A DNA stretch of 64,000 nt from Ralstonia pickettii DTP0602 (GTDB lineage: Bacteria; Pseudomonadota; Gammaproteobacteria; Burkholderiales; Burkholderiaceae): the NCBI GenBank assembly GCA_000471925.1, contig CP006667.1:2046001-2110000 (forward strand). Direction: 5' to 3'. Positions 1 to 8,902 of the stretch are shown here, piece after piece (position 1 is the first letter of the stretch; every line of letters starts with the position of its first letter). Position numbers and translations under genes: made by a program. The notes beneath the pieces are model-generated. The model searched no databases. It had not been told where the DNA came from and saw only the letters and a program-made list of their open reading frames with translations.

Positions 1-138
1 GACCGGGCAGATGCGGCCTGTCATCAGTTGCTGGAGGACAAGAACGCTGCCGAGGTCGGCCTCGGTGATGCCGTCACAGGCACCTACCGTCTGATGTACG
101 CGGCCACGAACACCGCATCGATCGGGCAAGGGATTTGA
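1..138 (+). CDS. 3' end of an unidentified gene (partial)
   Basis: An open frame enters from the left edge and stops at TGA 136-138, giving 45 residues ending in SIGQGI. No domain is recognisable in so short a tail. The stop lies only 2 bases before the ATG of the next gene, so the two were probably co-transcribed in one catabolic operon. The codon usage is GC-rich like its neighbour. Function unknown. Confidence 0.6.
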   Translation, partial: DRADAACHQLLEDKNAAEVGLGDAVTGTYRLMYAATNTASIGQGI

Positions 139-140
139 AA

Positions 141-1661
141 ATGACAACGAAAATGGTCACTGACGTACTGGTCATCGGAGCAGGAGGGGCCGGTCTGGCC
201 GCCGCCTACGAAGCCGCGAAGATCGGGCGTAATGTGGTGATACTGGAGAAGAACCCACAGCCCGGCGGCTCCACGTCCTGGTCTGTCGGCTCCGTCACGG
301 CAACCAACACGCCGCATCAACGCAGCGCGGGCATCCAGGACAGTGCCGACGCGCACTTCGAGGACCTGGCGCTGCACGCTGGCGCACTGGCTCCGCGCGA
401 CAACCTGAAATTGCGGCGGATTCTGGTCGACCACAGCAGCGACATGCTGCAGTGGCTGATCAACTTGGGCGTGGTGTTTGTCGGGCCTCAGGAGGAACCT
501 CCGCATCGTGTGGCACGTATGCACAACGTGGTGCCCAATTCCAAATCCTTTGCTTACCACCTGACCCGGCACTGCAAGGCCATGGGGGTGGATATCCTGG
601 TGAACACCCGTACAAGTGGCTTCATTGTCGAGGACGGCCGTGTGATCGGTGTCCAGGCCGAAGGGCCTGACGGTCGCAAGCGTCGAATCGTCGCCCGGCA
701 TGGCGTTGTCCTGGCCTCTGGTGACTACAGCGGTGCGGAGGATCTCAAGCGCAGTCTGGCGTCAGAGGCGGTCGTTCCGGTCGAGCCGGTCAACCCGACG
801 GCGACCGGCGACGGCCATCGCATGGCGCTGGCAATCGGCGCCCGCATCATCAACGGCGACATCGTCCGCGGGCCAATCATGCGATTTATCCCGCCTACCC
901 GACGCAATCTCGTGCAGCGGCTGCCTCCGGCCAGCGCTATCGCCCGGCCCATCGCCTGGGCCATGAAGCATCTTCCCCAGAAGGTGCTACGGCCCTTCCT
1001 GATGAGTTTCCTGACCACCGCGCTGGGTCCTTCGCCGGATCTGCTGCGCCAGGGCGGCATTCTGATCAACCAGCAGGGACGTCGCTTCACCGATGAACTG
1101 GGAGCGCCCGCAGCCGATGTCGCGCGCCAGCCCAACAAGGTCGCATGGATCGTCATGGACGAGGCGATGGCCAGCAAGTTCAAGCAGTGGCCATTCTTTG
1201 TCTCGACCGCTCCGGGCGTGGCCTACGCGTATTTGAAGGACTACGAGCGCAACCGGCCGGACATATTCCACCGCGCCAGCACCCTGGAAGGCCTGGCCGA
1301 CAGTATGGGGGTGCCTGCAACTGCGCTGCGTGATGCTGTCAAGAACTACAACGCCTCGCCGGAGAGAGGTGGCCGGCCAGCATTAAATACAGGGCCCTAC
1401 TACGCGCTGGGTCCCATCAAGAGCTACGTGGTGTTCACCGACGGGGGCCTGCTCGTGAGCGAGCGGCTGGAAGTGCTGGACGGCAACGACGCACCTATCC
1501 CGGGGCTGTACGCCGCCGGATCGGCCGGGCAGGGCGGGCTACTGCTCGAAGGTCATGGACACCATCTCGGCTGGGCTTTCGTGTCGGGCCGAATTGCGGG
1601 GCGCAATGCAGCATCCTCGCCAGCAACCACTACTGTTTCATCCACTCCAGTGAGTATCTGA
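141..1661 (+). CDS. FAD-dependent oxidoreductase (FAD_binding_2 / fumarate reductase-ketosteroid dehydrogenase type)
   Basis: The 506-residue protein opens with a Rossmann dinucleotide-binding motif, VIGAGGAGLAAAYEA, followed by the acidic ribose-binding end VVILEK. It closes with the family signature IPGLYAAGSAGQGGLLLEGH near the C-terminus. This architecture fits soluble flavoproteins of the fumarate reductase flavoprotein / 3-ketosteroid dehydrogenase superfamily, which move hydride between substrate and FAD. I chose ATG 141, not the in-frame TTG 135, because AAGGGA sits at the right distance upstream. The gene starts 2 bases after the previous stop and ends 1 base before the next start, so it is central to a catabolic operon. 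The substrate cannot be told from sequence; the neighbour suggests an unsaturated or dicarboxylic acid. Confidence 0.85.
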   Translation: MTTKMVTDVLVIGAGGAGLAAAYEAAKIGRNVVILEKNPQPGGSTSWSVGSVTATNTPHQRSAGIQDSADAHFEDLALHAGALAPRDNLKLRRILVDHSSDMLQWLINLGVVFVGPQEEPPHRVARMHNVVPNSKSFAYHLTRHCKAMGVDILVNTRTSGFIVEDGRVIGVQAEGPDGRKRRIVARHGVVLASGDYSGAEDLKRSLASEAVVPVEPVNPTATGDGHRMALAIGARIINGDIVRGPIMRFIPPTRRNLVQRLPPASAIARPIAWAMKHLPQKVLRPFLMSFLTTALGPSPDLLRQGGILINQQGRRFTDELGAPAADVARQPNKVAWIVMDEAMASKFKQWPFFVSTAPGVAYAYLKDYERNRPDIFHRASTLEGLADSMGVPATALRDAVKNYNASPERGGRPALNTGPYYALGPIKSYVVFTDGGLLVSERLEVLDGNDAPIPGLYAAGSAGQGGLLLEGHGHHLGWAFVSGRIAGRNAASSPATTTVSSTPVSI

Positions 1662-1662
1662 A

Positions 1663-2364
1663 ATGAGCCGAATCGGTCTGTTCGTACCGTCGTCCAACAC
1701 CACCGTCGAACCGGAGTTCTATCGCGCGCTGCCGCCGCATGTCACCCTGCATGTGGCGAGGCTGTACCTGACGCAGATCGCGACGGACTCCATTGAGAAC
1801 GTCGTGCGTGATATTGAAACCCAGGCTCGCAACCTGAGCAGCGCGGATGTCGACGTTTTGGTGCTTGGCGCAACGGCTCCAAGTTTTCTCAAAGGATTGG
1901 GCTATGACCGCGAGGTCACCCGGCGCATCGAAGAGGCTTCGGGAAAGCCAGCCACCACGACCTCCACGGCGTTGGTGGACGCCTTGCACCATATGGGCAT
2001 AGCCCGGGTCGCACTGGGTGCTGCCTATGACGATCGCGTAAACGGCATTGCCAAAGGCTTTTTGGAGGCAAGCGGCTTCGAAGTTGTCCATGCCAAAGGT
2101 CTCGGCCTTGTCGACAACCTGGTCGTCGGACGTCTGGAGGCCAGCAGCGCGCGAGACCTGGCACGCGAAATCGACAGGCCGGAGGCTCAGGCTATCGTTC
2201 TGGCCTGCACCAACTGGAAGACGATGGACGTACTCGCGGAATTGGAGCAGGAGCTGGGCAAGCCGGTCATCTCCACCACGCAGGTCAGCATTTGGGCCGC
2301 GTTGCGGATGATTGGCGAGAAGGAGGCCATCGAAGGGTACGGATCCCTGCTGCGCACAATGTAA
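1663..2364 (+). CDS. Asp/Glu racemase-superfamily enzyme, arylmalonate decarboxylase / maleate isomerase-like
   Basis: The 233-residue protein starts IGLFVPSSNTTVEPEF, typical of maleate cis-trans isomerases and arylmalonate decarboxylases. These enzymes use one or two cysteines in a two-fold pseudo-symmetric fold. The second catalytic position is kept (LACTNWKTMD), but the first is GATAPSF, without Cys. Maleate isomerases need both cysteines; arylmalonate decarboxylases have Gly at the first site and one Cys. The enzyme may therefore be a decarboxylase or a diverged isomerase. ATG 1663 is one base after the flavoprotein stop, so the two are translationally linked and probably share a substrate. 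Confidence 0.75.
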   Translation: MSRIGLFVPSSNTTVEPEFYRALPPHVTLHVARLYLTQIATDSIENVVRDIETQARNLSSADVDVLVLGATAPSFLKGLGYDREVTRRIEEASGKPATTTSTALVDALHHMGIARVALGAAYDDRVNGIAKGFLEASGFEVVHAKGLGLVDNLVVGRLEASSARDLAREIDRPEAQAIVLACTNWKTMDVLAELEQELGKPVISTTQVSIWAALRMIGEKEAIEGYGSLLRTM

Positions 2365-2501
2365 ATGCGATTTTTGGCCGGATAGCCGCGCCGCGTTGGC
2401 GTGGGCGGCCGTCCCCCGTCGCCTTCTGCGAGCCGGCCTCACCTGAATGCCTTCGACGTCCCCCTCGAATCGTTGCCGCAACGCCTTCCTCAAAAACACC
2501 A

Positions 2502-4040
2502 ATGAACGCATCTTCCACCCCCGACTCCGGAATCCATGTCTTGGGCATCGTGGGCACCGGCGCCATGGGCCGCGGCATCGCGCAGATTGCCGCCCAGGCT
2601 GGCCTGACCGTCAACCTGTACGACGCCAACCCGCAAGCTGTGGCCGCCGCCCGCCAGCACCTGCAGGACACGCTGGCCAAGCTCGCCGACAAGGGCAAGA
2701 TCAGCGCAGCCGATGCCGAGGCCACGCTGGCCCGCGTCAAGCCCTGCGGCGCGGTCGAAGACCTGGCTGGCTGCGACATGGTGCTGGAAGCCATCGTCGA
2801 GAAGCTGGAGGTCAAGCGCGACCTGATCGCAAGGCTCGAAGCCGTGCTGCGTGAAGACGCCATCATTGCCTCGAACACGTCTTCGCTGTCGATCACCGCG
2901 ATCGCCGTGGGTGCCAAGCACCCAGGCCGGATCGCCGGCTACCACTTCTTCAACCCCGTGCCGCTGATGAAGGTGGTCGAGGTCATCGACGGCCTGTCGG
3001 GCAACCCGGCGGTGGGCGACGCGCTGATGGCGCTGTCGCGCCGCATGGGCCATACGCCGGTGCGCTGCAAGGACATGCCGGGCTTTATCGTCAATCATGC
3101 CGGCCGCGGCATGAATATCGAAGGCCTGAAGGTGGCGCAGGAAGGCGTGGCCGAGTTTGCCGACATCGACAACATCATGCGCGAGCAGGCCGGTTTCCGC
3201 ATGGGGCCGTTCGAGCTGATGGACCTGACTGGGCTGGACGTGTCGCACCCGGTGATGGAATCGATCTACAACCAGTTCTACCAGGAACCGCGCTACCGTC
3301 CCTCGCCGATCACGGCGATCCGCTCGGTCGGCGGACTGGTCGGCCGCAAGGCTGGCGCCGGTTTCTATTCCTACGCCGATGGCCAGAAGCAGGTGCCCGC
3401 CGCTGCCGTGGTGCCTAGCGCCCGCCCGTCGAGCGTCTGGGTCAGCCACGAGAGCGAGCGCGGCCACGCGATGGTGACCAAGCTGCTGGGCGCGCTGGGC
3501 GTGACCCCGGAAGGTGGCAACAAGCCGTCGGCCGACGCGCTGATCATCGTCACGCCGCTGGGCCTGGACGCCACCACCAGCGCGCTGCAACAGGGCCTGG
3601 ACCCGGCCCGCACCGTCGCCATCGACACGCTGCTGCCGTTCGAGGCCACCAAGCGCCGCACGCTGATGACCACGCCGGCCACCAGCGCCGCTGCGCGTGA
3701 CGCCGCGCACGGCCTCTTTGCCAGCGACGGCGTGCCGGTCACGCTGATCCGCGACTCGGCCGGCTTTGTCGCGCAGCGCGTGCTCTGCTGCATCATCAAT
3801 ATCGCCAGCGATATCGCGCAGCAGCGCATCGCCACGCCGGCCGACATTGACCTCGCCGTCAACCTGGGCCTGGGCTACCCCAAGGGCCCGCTGGCGCTCG
3901 GCGACGCGGTCTGCCCGCAGCTGGTGCTGGAGACCCTGCGCAATATGGAAGCGCTGACCGGCGACATGCGCTACCGCCCGAGCCCGTGGCTGTGGCGCCG
4001 TGCTGGTCTCGGCATGTCGCTCTTGATGGACGAGGCTTGA
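2502..4040 (+). CDS. paaH: 3-hydroxyacyl-CoA dehydrogenase (two C-terminal domains, PaaH/PaaC type)
   Basis: The 512-residue cytoplasmic enzyme oxidises a 3-hydroxyacyl-CoA with NAD. It has the N-terminal motif GIVGTGAMGRGIAQ, the family block GRIAGYHFFNPVPLMKVVEV, and two 3HCDH C-terminal modules: one around GFIVNHAGRGMNIEGLKVAQ, the second around FVAQRVLCCIINIASDIAQQ. This tandem arrangement and the length match the phenylacetate-pathway type (about 505 residues). ATG 2502 is chosen because MNASSTPDSG leads directly into the Rossmann fold; upstream sequence in frame is unrelated. It lies 137 bases after the racemase-like gene with no other gene between them, so it may share that operon or have its own promoter. 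Confidence 0.88.
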   Translation: MNASSTPDSGIHVLGIVGTGAMGRGIAQIAAQAGLTVNLYDANPQAVAAARQHLQDTLAKLADKGKISAADAEATLARVKPCGAVEDLAGCDMVLEAIVEKLEVKRDLIARLEAVLREDAIIASNTSSLSITAIAVGAKHPGRIAGYHFFNPVPLMKVVEVIDGLSGNPAVGDALMALSRRMGHTPVRCKDMPGFIVNHAGRGMNIEGLKVAQEGVAEFADIDNIMREQAGFRMGPFELMDLTGLDVSHPVMESIYNQFYQEPRYRPSPITAIRSVGGLVGRKAGAGFYSYADGQKQVPAAAVVPSARPSSVWVSHESERGHAMVTKLLGALGVTPEGGNKPSADALIIVTPLGLDATTSALQQGLDPARTVAIDTLLPFEATKRRTLMTTPATSAAARDAAHGLFASDGVPVTLIRDSAGFVAQRVLCCIINIASDIAQQRIATPADIDLAVNLGLGYPKGPLALGDAVCPQLVLETLRNMEALTGDMRYRPSPWLWRRAGLGMSLLMDEA

Positions 4041-4058
4041 TACGCCGCCTTGGCACCG

Positions 4059-4676
4059 ATGACCAAGTACGCAGTGCAGCCAGAGGCCGCTCTCCGTTCG
4101 ATCATCCTCCAATCGCCAGCGTACGCGCGTGTCCATCTGCGCGGACTGCGCTTTCCGTTCCCCGTGGTTGCAGAGGTCATCGAAGGCGATTGTGAGCTAA
4201 ACGTGCCGGGTCAGATGCGGGCAAACCAGGACAGTGTGTTGCACTCGATCCGGCCGCTCGAATCGCCACGCCTTGTGCTGGCGGAGCGGGCCCGCGTAGC
4301 GTTCCGCCAGCTACCCGGCCAGCCGGTGCAGTCTGATGCAAGAGAGCGTCCACACAAGCCGATCGCATGCATCGTGGCGCTCGCCGTGTTCCAGTCACCG
4401 CAAAAGCCGTGGCGGCTCGCAACGGCCTCGCGAGAGCTCCGCATCGATCACCCCGGGCGACTGTCCCGAACGTTGATGAGTGAAGGCGAAAGCTTCGTCG
4501 ACCTGGTGGCGACGCAGCGCCTGATGCGCGCGCTGTTCGACCTGGCTGAAGGGGACTGCCAAGCCGCGAGGGCCGGATTCTATGGCTTCCCGGATCGCGC
4601 TCGGCTTGAAGATGCAATTTTTGATCGCTTCGGGGTGGACCCTTCATTGCTGCATCGCCTACTGAACATCCGCTAG
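4059..4676 (+). CDS. Possible diverged AraC-like regulator
   Basis: The 205-residue protein has a C-terminal segment that reads like a worn AraC helix-turn-helix pair: DHPGRLSRTLMSEGESFVDL followed by RARLEDAIFDRFGVDPSLLH. The N-terminal part (VHLRGLRFPFPVVAEVIEGD) could be a small sensor domain. It starts 18 bases after the dehydrogenase gene, with no clear ribosome-binding site; an in-frame TTG at 4050 is an alternative. The assignment rests on pattern only. It could be a local regulator of the upstream catabolic genes or a decaying gene. Confidence 0.4.
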   Translation: MTKYAVQPEAALRSIILQSPAYARVHLRGLRFPFPVVAEVIEGDCELNVPGQMRANQDSVLHSIRPLESPRLVLAERARVAFRQLPGQPVQSDARERPHKPIACIVALAVFQSPQKPWRLATASRELRIDHPGRLSRTLMSEGESFVDLVATQRLMRALFDLAEGDCQAARAGFYGFPDRARLEDAIFDRFGVDPSLLHRLLNIR

Positions 4677-5016
4677 CAAAGTCGAGCAACCTGCCATTGA
4701 CGGCCAGTAGCGACGACTTGGCGGCCGACCGCCTTGCTACTGGTCCTCGTGCCGAGGGAGTCCGTCGGAGGAGCCGCGCAAACCAGCCCGCCTTCCGGAA
4801 CAGCAGAACGCACAGAACAGAGATGACGCCTGTCACGAGAGTCGCAGAGCATGCAGCCGTCTCCCTCGGAATATGACAGCCGTCAGGGATAGATAATTTC
4901 ACCATCATGAAATAACCTGGCCAGCAGACTCCGTGCTGACTTGACTGGGCCTCCATGCCACGACCGCTCCCTATCTGACTCCTTTTTCGCGGGCGACAAT
5001 TCACACCATTCACCAG
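4677..5016. other. Intergenic region without a supported gene
   Basis: About 340 bases between the AraC-like gene and the HTH gene. I see no convincing coding frame and no clear promoter. It may carry the control region of the HTH gene. Confidence 0.4.
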
Positions 5017-5280
5017 TTGGGCGACCGCATTCGAGCAACCCGCGCAGGGGAAGGGATGCCCATTGAGCAGGCAGCGAGGCATTGCGGGATCTCCATCGGC
5101 ATGCTGTCCAAGCTGGAGAACGGCAAGGGCGTCAATCTCGAGCACGCCCTGCGTGTGATGGACGGACTAGGTTTGACGATGCTGGTCGTTCCCAAGGCGC
5201 ATGCGCCTTTGCTCGAACAGGCAGCGGCCCAGATCGGCGAGGATGCGACCAGGGAACAGCATGCCTGGCGGGACGAGTAG
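5017..5280 (+). CDS. Small XRE-family helix-turn-helix protein (HipB-like)
   Basis: The 87-residue protein contains a Cro/C1-type HTH: GDRIRATRAGEGMPIEQAAR, then HCGISIGMLSKLENGKGVNL. The tail (LTMLVVPK) is as in HipB-like antitoxins and antitoxin-like regulators. No ATG exists; the frame starts at TTG 5017, and IHQ-type residues precede it in frame without a standard start, so the true start is uncertain or lost. No HipA-like toxin follows, so this is an orphan regulator or the remnant of a pair. Confidence 0.6.
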   Translation: MGDRIRATRAGEGMPIEQAARHCGISIGMLSKLENGKGVNLEHALRVMDGLGLTMLVVPKAHAPLLEQAAAQIGEDATREQHAWRDE

Positions 5281-5537
5281 TGCCGCGATCAGGATGGGCG
5301 TTATTCTCGGATACGGTCCTCGATCGGTGCGGAAATGCCATTGGCTTGGCGTGCGGATGTGCCTTCCGCTTTGCTGAGGGGTATCGTCCCGATTCGGCTT
5401 GGTGACGACGGCTTCGACGGTTTGGGTCGCGCCGTTGGCGTACGCCTCGCTTACAGTTGCTGCGCACGTTTTGCATCCTCCGGTCGGACGTGCCCGGTCT
5501 CCAGGCCGGCCAGATCCCTAAGACCACAATTGCCGGA

Positions 5538-6212
5538 TCAATAATCAGCCCAGGCGATTGGGGGGCTGGGGTTGGTCCAGCCATTCTCGAACACCATCTC
5601 GTCCAGGGATTGCCGTCTGGCCCAGCCTTCCTGTTCCAGCATCGGCTTCTCATAGAAGGTTTCGACCTGGCCGAGGCACAGCACAGCCACTGGCCGGGCA
5701 CCGGGCGGCAGCCGCAGCAGTCGGCCAAGCTGTTCAGGGTCGAACAAGGAAACCCAGCCCACGCCGATTCCTTCCGCGCGCGCAGCAAGCCAGAGGTTCT
5801 GGATGGCGCAGGCCACCGAAGCGAGGTCCATGTCCGGCATGGTGCGCCGACCGAAGATATGCCGCTCACGTCCATCCATCAGCGCTGCCACCAGGACTTC
5901 CCCGCAGTCCAGGACGCCCTCCACCTTGAGTCGCATGAACTCGTCCTGGCGTTCGCCCAGGGCGAACGCGGTGCGCTGGCGTTCGGCATCGACCAGAGCC
6001 TGGACCTGCGTTCTCAGGCTCCTGTCAGTGATGCGGATGAAGCGCCAGGGTTGCATGAAGCCGACGCTGGGGCCGAGATGCGCCGCGTGCAACAAGCGTT
6101 CTAGCAATGCAGGATCGAGCGGGTCCGGCCGAAAGTGGCGCATGTCGCGACGCTCCCGGATGACGCGATAGACGGCGGCAATTTCACTGTCGCTGTAGCA
6201 ATAAGGGTTCAT
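5538..6212 (-). CDS. bluB: 5,6-dimethylbenzimidazole synthase BluB
   Basis: The 224-residue flavoprotein of the nitroreductase fold cuts FMNH2 to make 5,6-dimethylbenzimidazole, the lower ligand of cobalamin. Diagnostic blocks are RERRDMRHFRPDPLDPALL, HLGPSVGFMQPWRFIRI and GVGWVSLFDPEQL, and the length is normal for BluB. The start is the ATG at 6212 (MNPYCYSDSE), although the frame stays open upstream. No other cobalamin gene and no recognisable B12 riboswitch is present, so it is an isolated copy beside a recombinase module. It could be a chromosomal edge gene next to an insertion. Confidence 0.9.
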   Translation of the reverse strand: MNPYCYSDSEIAAVYRVIRERRDMRHFRPDPLDPALLERLLHAAHLGPSVGFMQPWRFIRITDRSLRTQVQALVDAERQRTAFALGERQDEFMRLKVEGVLDCGEVLVAALMDGRERHIFGRRTMPDMDLASVACAIQNLWLAARAEGIGVGWVSLFDPEQLGRLLRLPPGARPVAVLCLGQVETFYEKPMLEQEGWARRQSLDEMVFENGWTNPSPPIAWADY

Positions 6213-6321
6213 GGCTTGATTAACGCGGCGGTGGCGCTTGGGCTGGAGGGAAAGTAGCAATGGAGGTTTGCCGTGACGATCGATAGCTTTGCCCTGTGCG
6301 TTTTGCCGATGCTGGCTCATC

Positions 6322-7560
6322 CTAGGACTTGCTGGTCCAACCGATGCGGTGCCGCTCTTGGGTGGCCTGATGCCGCGCATCCTCTTCGCTGTGCAGGTAG
6401 CCGCTGGTGGTGGCGATCGAGGCATGGCCAAAATTGTCCCGCACAAAGCGCAGGTCGACCTGCTGGTCGGTCATGTGTGAGCCGGCGGTGTGGCGCAGCC
6501 AGTGGGCCGAGGCGCTGGCCAGGACATCGGCCTGCGCCTTCCATTCGGGCCCGCGCGACCGCAGGCGCCCGGCCGCCATGCCGAACACCTCCTTCAAAAT
6601 CAGGTGCAGCGCCCCGCGCGACAGGGCCTTGTCGCGACCCGTCTCACGGCCGATGACGGGCAGCAGCAGCGGGCGCGTTTCCCCAGGCTGCGGGGTCGGC
6701 GCCAGGCCGTGGGCGCGGCGGTAGCGCGCCAGTTCGGCGATCAGCTCGTCGGAGGCCGGCACCAGCCGGGCCTTGTTGCCTTTGCCGGTCACCTCCAGCC
6801 ACCAGCGCTCGATGCCCTGGGCATCGCGCCGGCAGAAGAACGCCCCCATGGGGGTGCCCGTCACCTCGGCGGCCCGCAGCCCGCCCAGGTAGAGCACCGT
6901 CAGCACCCAGCGGCAGCGCGCGGCATGCAGGCGCTCGCGCTCGGTGTCCACCGGCATCGCCTCGACGGTTTCCTTGACGGTCGCCCACAGCTCGTGACTG
7001 AGGTAGCGCGTGATCCGTGGCCGGCTGGGGGCGCGTCGGCGCCGGGCCAGCGCGAGCGGGTTGCCGGCCAGGTAGCCGGCTTCGGTCAGCCAGGCGAAGA
7101 GCGCGTTCAGGATCACCATCGCGTGGCGCACGCTGGCGGGCGACAGCGGCCCGGCAAACGGGCGCCAGTCCGGATGACTGCGCGCGAGTTTCTTGCTGCC
7201 GGCCAACACCCAGCGCGCGGCCGGCTGCGGGTCGGCCAGGAAGCGTTCATAAACGAGCAGGTCTTCGTGAGTCAGTGAAGACAGTGGCTTGCCGAGTTGC
7301 AGCACGCCCCACAGGATCAGTCGCTCCACCTCGCGGCGGTAGGCAGGGAGCGTCGCCGCGCTGTCGGCATAGCGCGCCAGCCACGCGGTGACGGCGGCCA
7401 GGTCGTCGGTCGCGGCAATGCGGGTGGCCGAGGCCGGTGCGCGGTTGCTGCCGTCGCGCCCGGACAGTGCCGGCGGCAGCCGCAGCTGCTCCAGCGGCGT
7501 GGGCAGGGCGGCGACGAGGCCGGGCGTCGGCGGGGAGGGCGGATGGGCGGGGGATTCCAA
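6322..7560 (-). CDS. Tyrosine site-specific recombinase (TnpS-like)
   Basis: The 412-residue integrase has an N-terminal core-binding domain and a catalytic domain with the full active-site set: Arg in YLGGLRAAEV, Lys in GKGNKARLVP, HxxR in HWLRHTAGSH, His in NFGHASIATT and the nucleophile Tyr in GYLHSEE. It starts at TTG (complement of 7558-7560). It is transcribed away from a KfrA-like gene, with a 38-bp palindrome between them. In Tn4651-type Tn3 transposons a recombinase (TnpS) and a coiled-coil KfrA-like protein (TnpT) are arranged divergently around the resolution site, so I infer a cointegrate-resolution role. An island integrase is the alternative; no tRNA attachment site is visible. 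Confidence 0.85.
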   Translation of the reverse strand: MESPAHPPSPPTPGLVAALPTPLEQLRLPPALSGRDGSNRAPASATRIAATDDLAAVTAWLARYADSAATLPAYRREVERLILWGVLQLGKPLSSLTHEDLLVYERFLADPQPAARWVLAGSKKLARSHPDWRPFAGPLSPASVRHAMVILNALFAWLTEAGYLAGNPLALARRRRAPSRPRITRYLSHELWATVKETVEAMPVDTERERLHAARCRWVLTVLYLGGLRAAEVTGTPMGAFFCRRDAQGIERWWLEVTGKGNKARLVPASDELIAELARYRRAHGLAPTPQPGETRPLLLPVIGRETGRDKALSRGALHLILKEVFGMAAGRLRSRGPEWKAQADVLASASAHWLRHTAGSHMTDQQVDLRFVRDNFGHASIATTSGYLHSEEDARHQATQERHRIGWTSKS

Positions 7561-7592
7561 GGTCGAGTCAGCGTGGGGAGGCGGTTCGAGCC

Positions 7593-7630
7593 CATATTAT
7601 AGACATAAGCGCAGTTATGTCTAAAGTATG
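7593..7630. other. Palindromic recombination-core-like site between recombinase and KfrA-like gene
   Basis: Two 16-base arms (7593-7608 and 7615-7630) match as inverted repeats at 14 of 16 positions around a 6-base spacer. The inner nine bases, TAGACATAA and TTATGTCTA, are perfect. Two inverted arms with a 6-8 base spacer is the layout of tyrosine-recombinase crossover sites such as dif. An operator for the KfrA-like protein is the other reading. Confidence 0.6.
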
Positions 7631-7640
7631 CGGCCTAGAA

Positions 7641-7670
7641 TTGGCTTTGCTACGTATTACGGTGTAATAT
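7641..7670 (+). promoter_or_regulatory. Candidate promoter and operator of the KfrA-like gene
   Basis: TTGGCT at 7641-7646 and TAATAT at 7665-7670 are separated by 18 bases. The -10 region lies in a perfect palindrome, TATTAC-ggt-GTAATA (7655-7669). KfrA proteins repress their own promoter, so this is a plausible autoregulatory operator. It also supports the downstream start at 7700. Confidence 0.4.
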
Positions 7671-7699
7671 TTATCATAACTTTTCTGTCTTTAATCCCC

Positions 7700-8902
7700 A
7701 TGGCCGCTGCCGACCTGGATCTGACCGACGCCGCGCTGCAAACCGACCTGGCCGAGCTGCGCAGCCGCTTTCCCGAGACCCGCGCGCTGTACCGCGAGGT
7801 CTGCGGCCTGCTGTTCTTCCGCTACGGCGTCACGCCCACCGCCAACAAGCTCTACAGCCTGGTGCGCAAGGGCAGCATGGGCACGCCCGCCGAGGTGCTG
7901 CAGGGGTTCTGGCAGGAACTGCGCGGGCGCACCCGCGTAACCATCGACCATCCCGACTTGCCGGAGGCGTTGAAGGACATCGCGGCCGGGGCGGTGCAGA
8001 CCATCTGGCAGGCCGCCAACGAGGCCGCCACCGGCGAGCTGGCCACGCTGCGCGCCGAGGCCCGCCATGCTGTGAGCGTCGCCGAGGCCGAGCGCGACGC
8101 GGCGCGGACCGAGACCGCGGGCGCGCGGGAGGAGGCGGCGGCCCTCGCGGCGCAGCTGGCCGAAGCGCGCGCGGCGCACGACGCGGTGCAGGCGGCGCTG
8201 GCGGCGGAGCGGCAGGTCCACGCCGCGACCCAGGCCAAGTTGGAAGCGGGGCGGGCGGAGCTGGACGCCGCCGGGCGGCAACTGGCGGAGTTGCGCACCC
8301 AATTCTCGACCGAGCTCGAGCGTGCCCGGGAGCAGGTGACCCTCGCCCAGGAACGGGCCGAGGCCAGCGAGCGGCGCGCCTTACGCGAACTGGACGCGGA
8401 GCGCACCGCGCGCCAGCAGAGCGAGCGCACGGCCGAAGCGTTGCGCGGCGAACTGGTGGCGGCGCGTAGCGAGGCCCGCGACGCGGCGGTGGCGCAGGCC
8501 GAGGTCCGCGCCCGGCTTGAAGCGCAGGCCGCCGCGCTCGCCGATCGGCTCGCCGGCGCCGAGCAGGCGCAGCGCAAAGCGGCGCACGACCTGGACGCGG
8601 TGCAGGCAGAGTTGGGCGCGGCGCAGCGCCGGGCCGAACGGGCCGAGGCCGAAGCGGCGCTGGCGCGCCAGCTGCTGGCAGAATTGCGGATGGGGCCGCC
8701 CGAGCGAGAGGGTGGTGGGCGGCGGCGCAAGGCCGGGAGCCCGGCGCCGACCGGGCAGGCGGCGCCAGGCGCAAAACAGGACCAACAGCTGGACGAACAG
8801 CAAGACGACAAGCAGGGCGCGCCAGCCGCCGCCTTGAACCCGGATGACGGCAGCGACAGCAGTGACGACAGCAACGACAGCACCAATGACAGAAATCAAT
8901 GA
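7700..8902 (+). CDS. KfrA-like DNA-binding coiled-coil protein (TnpT-like)
   Basis: The 400-residue protein has an N-terminal KfrA-type DNA-binding domain (residues about 1-110, with YGVTPTANKLYSLVRKGSMG) and then a long Ala/Glu/Arg-rich coiled coil (about 115-340) with a charged, Asp/Ser-rich C-terminus. KfrA of plasmids binds DNA and forms filaments; TnpT of Tn4651 is a related protein that assists the recombinase at the resolution site. An ATG at 7628 is in frame but would add a hydrophobic leader and lies inside the palindrome, so 7700 is preferred. The last 17 bases overlap the next gene. Confidence 0.8.
   Translation: MAAADLDLTDAALQTDLAELRSRFPETRALYREVCGLLFFRYGVTPTANKLYSLVRKGSMGTPAEVLQGFWQELRGRTRVTIDHPDLPEALKDIAAGAVQTIWQAANEAATGELATLRAEARHAVSVAEAERDAARTETAGAREEAAALAAQLAEARAAHDAVQAALAAERQVHAATQAKLEAGRAELDAAGRQLAELRTQFSTELERAREQVTLAQERAEASERRALRELDAERTARQQSERTAEALRGELVAARSEARDAAVAQAEVRARLEAQAAALADRLAGAEQAQRKAAHDLDAVQAELGAAQRRAERAEAEAALARQLLAELRMGPPEREGGGRRRKAGSPAPTGQAAPGAKQDQQLDEQQDDKQGAPAAALNPDDGSDSSDDSNDSTNDRNQ

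Noticed and set aside
2490..4136. A 548-codon minus-strand frame opposite the 3-hydroxyacyl-CoA dehydrogenase
   Set aside because: The plus strand encodes a full, recognisable enzyme; the reverse frame has no motif.
5281..5537. HipA-like toxin after the HipB-like gene
   Set aside because: No frame in this 257-base stretch shows HipA motifs; the next gene is bluB on the other strand.
6213..6321. Cobalamin riboswitch upstream of bluB
   Set aside because: No B12-box-like sequence or suitable fold was found, and the space is only about 110 bases.
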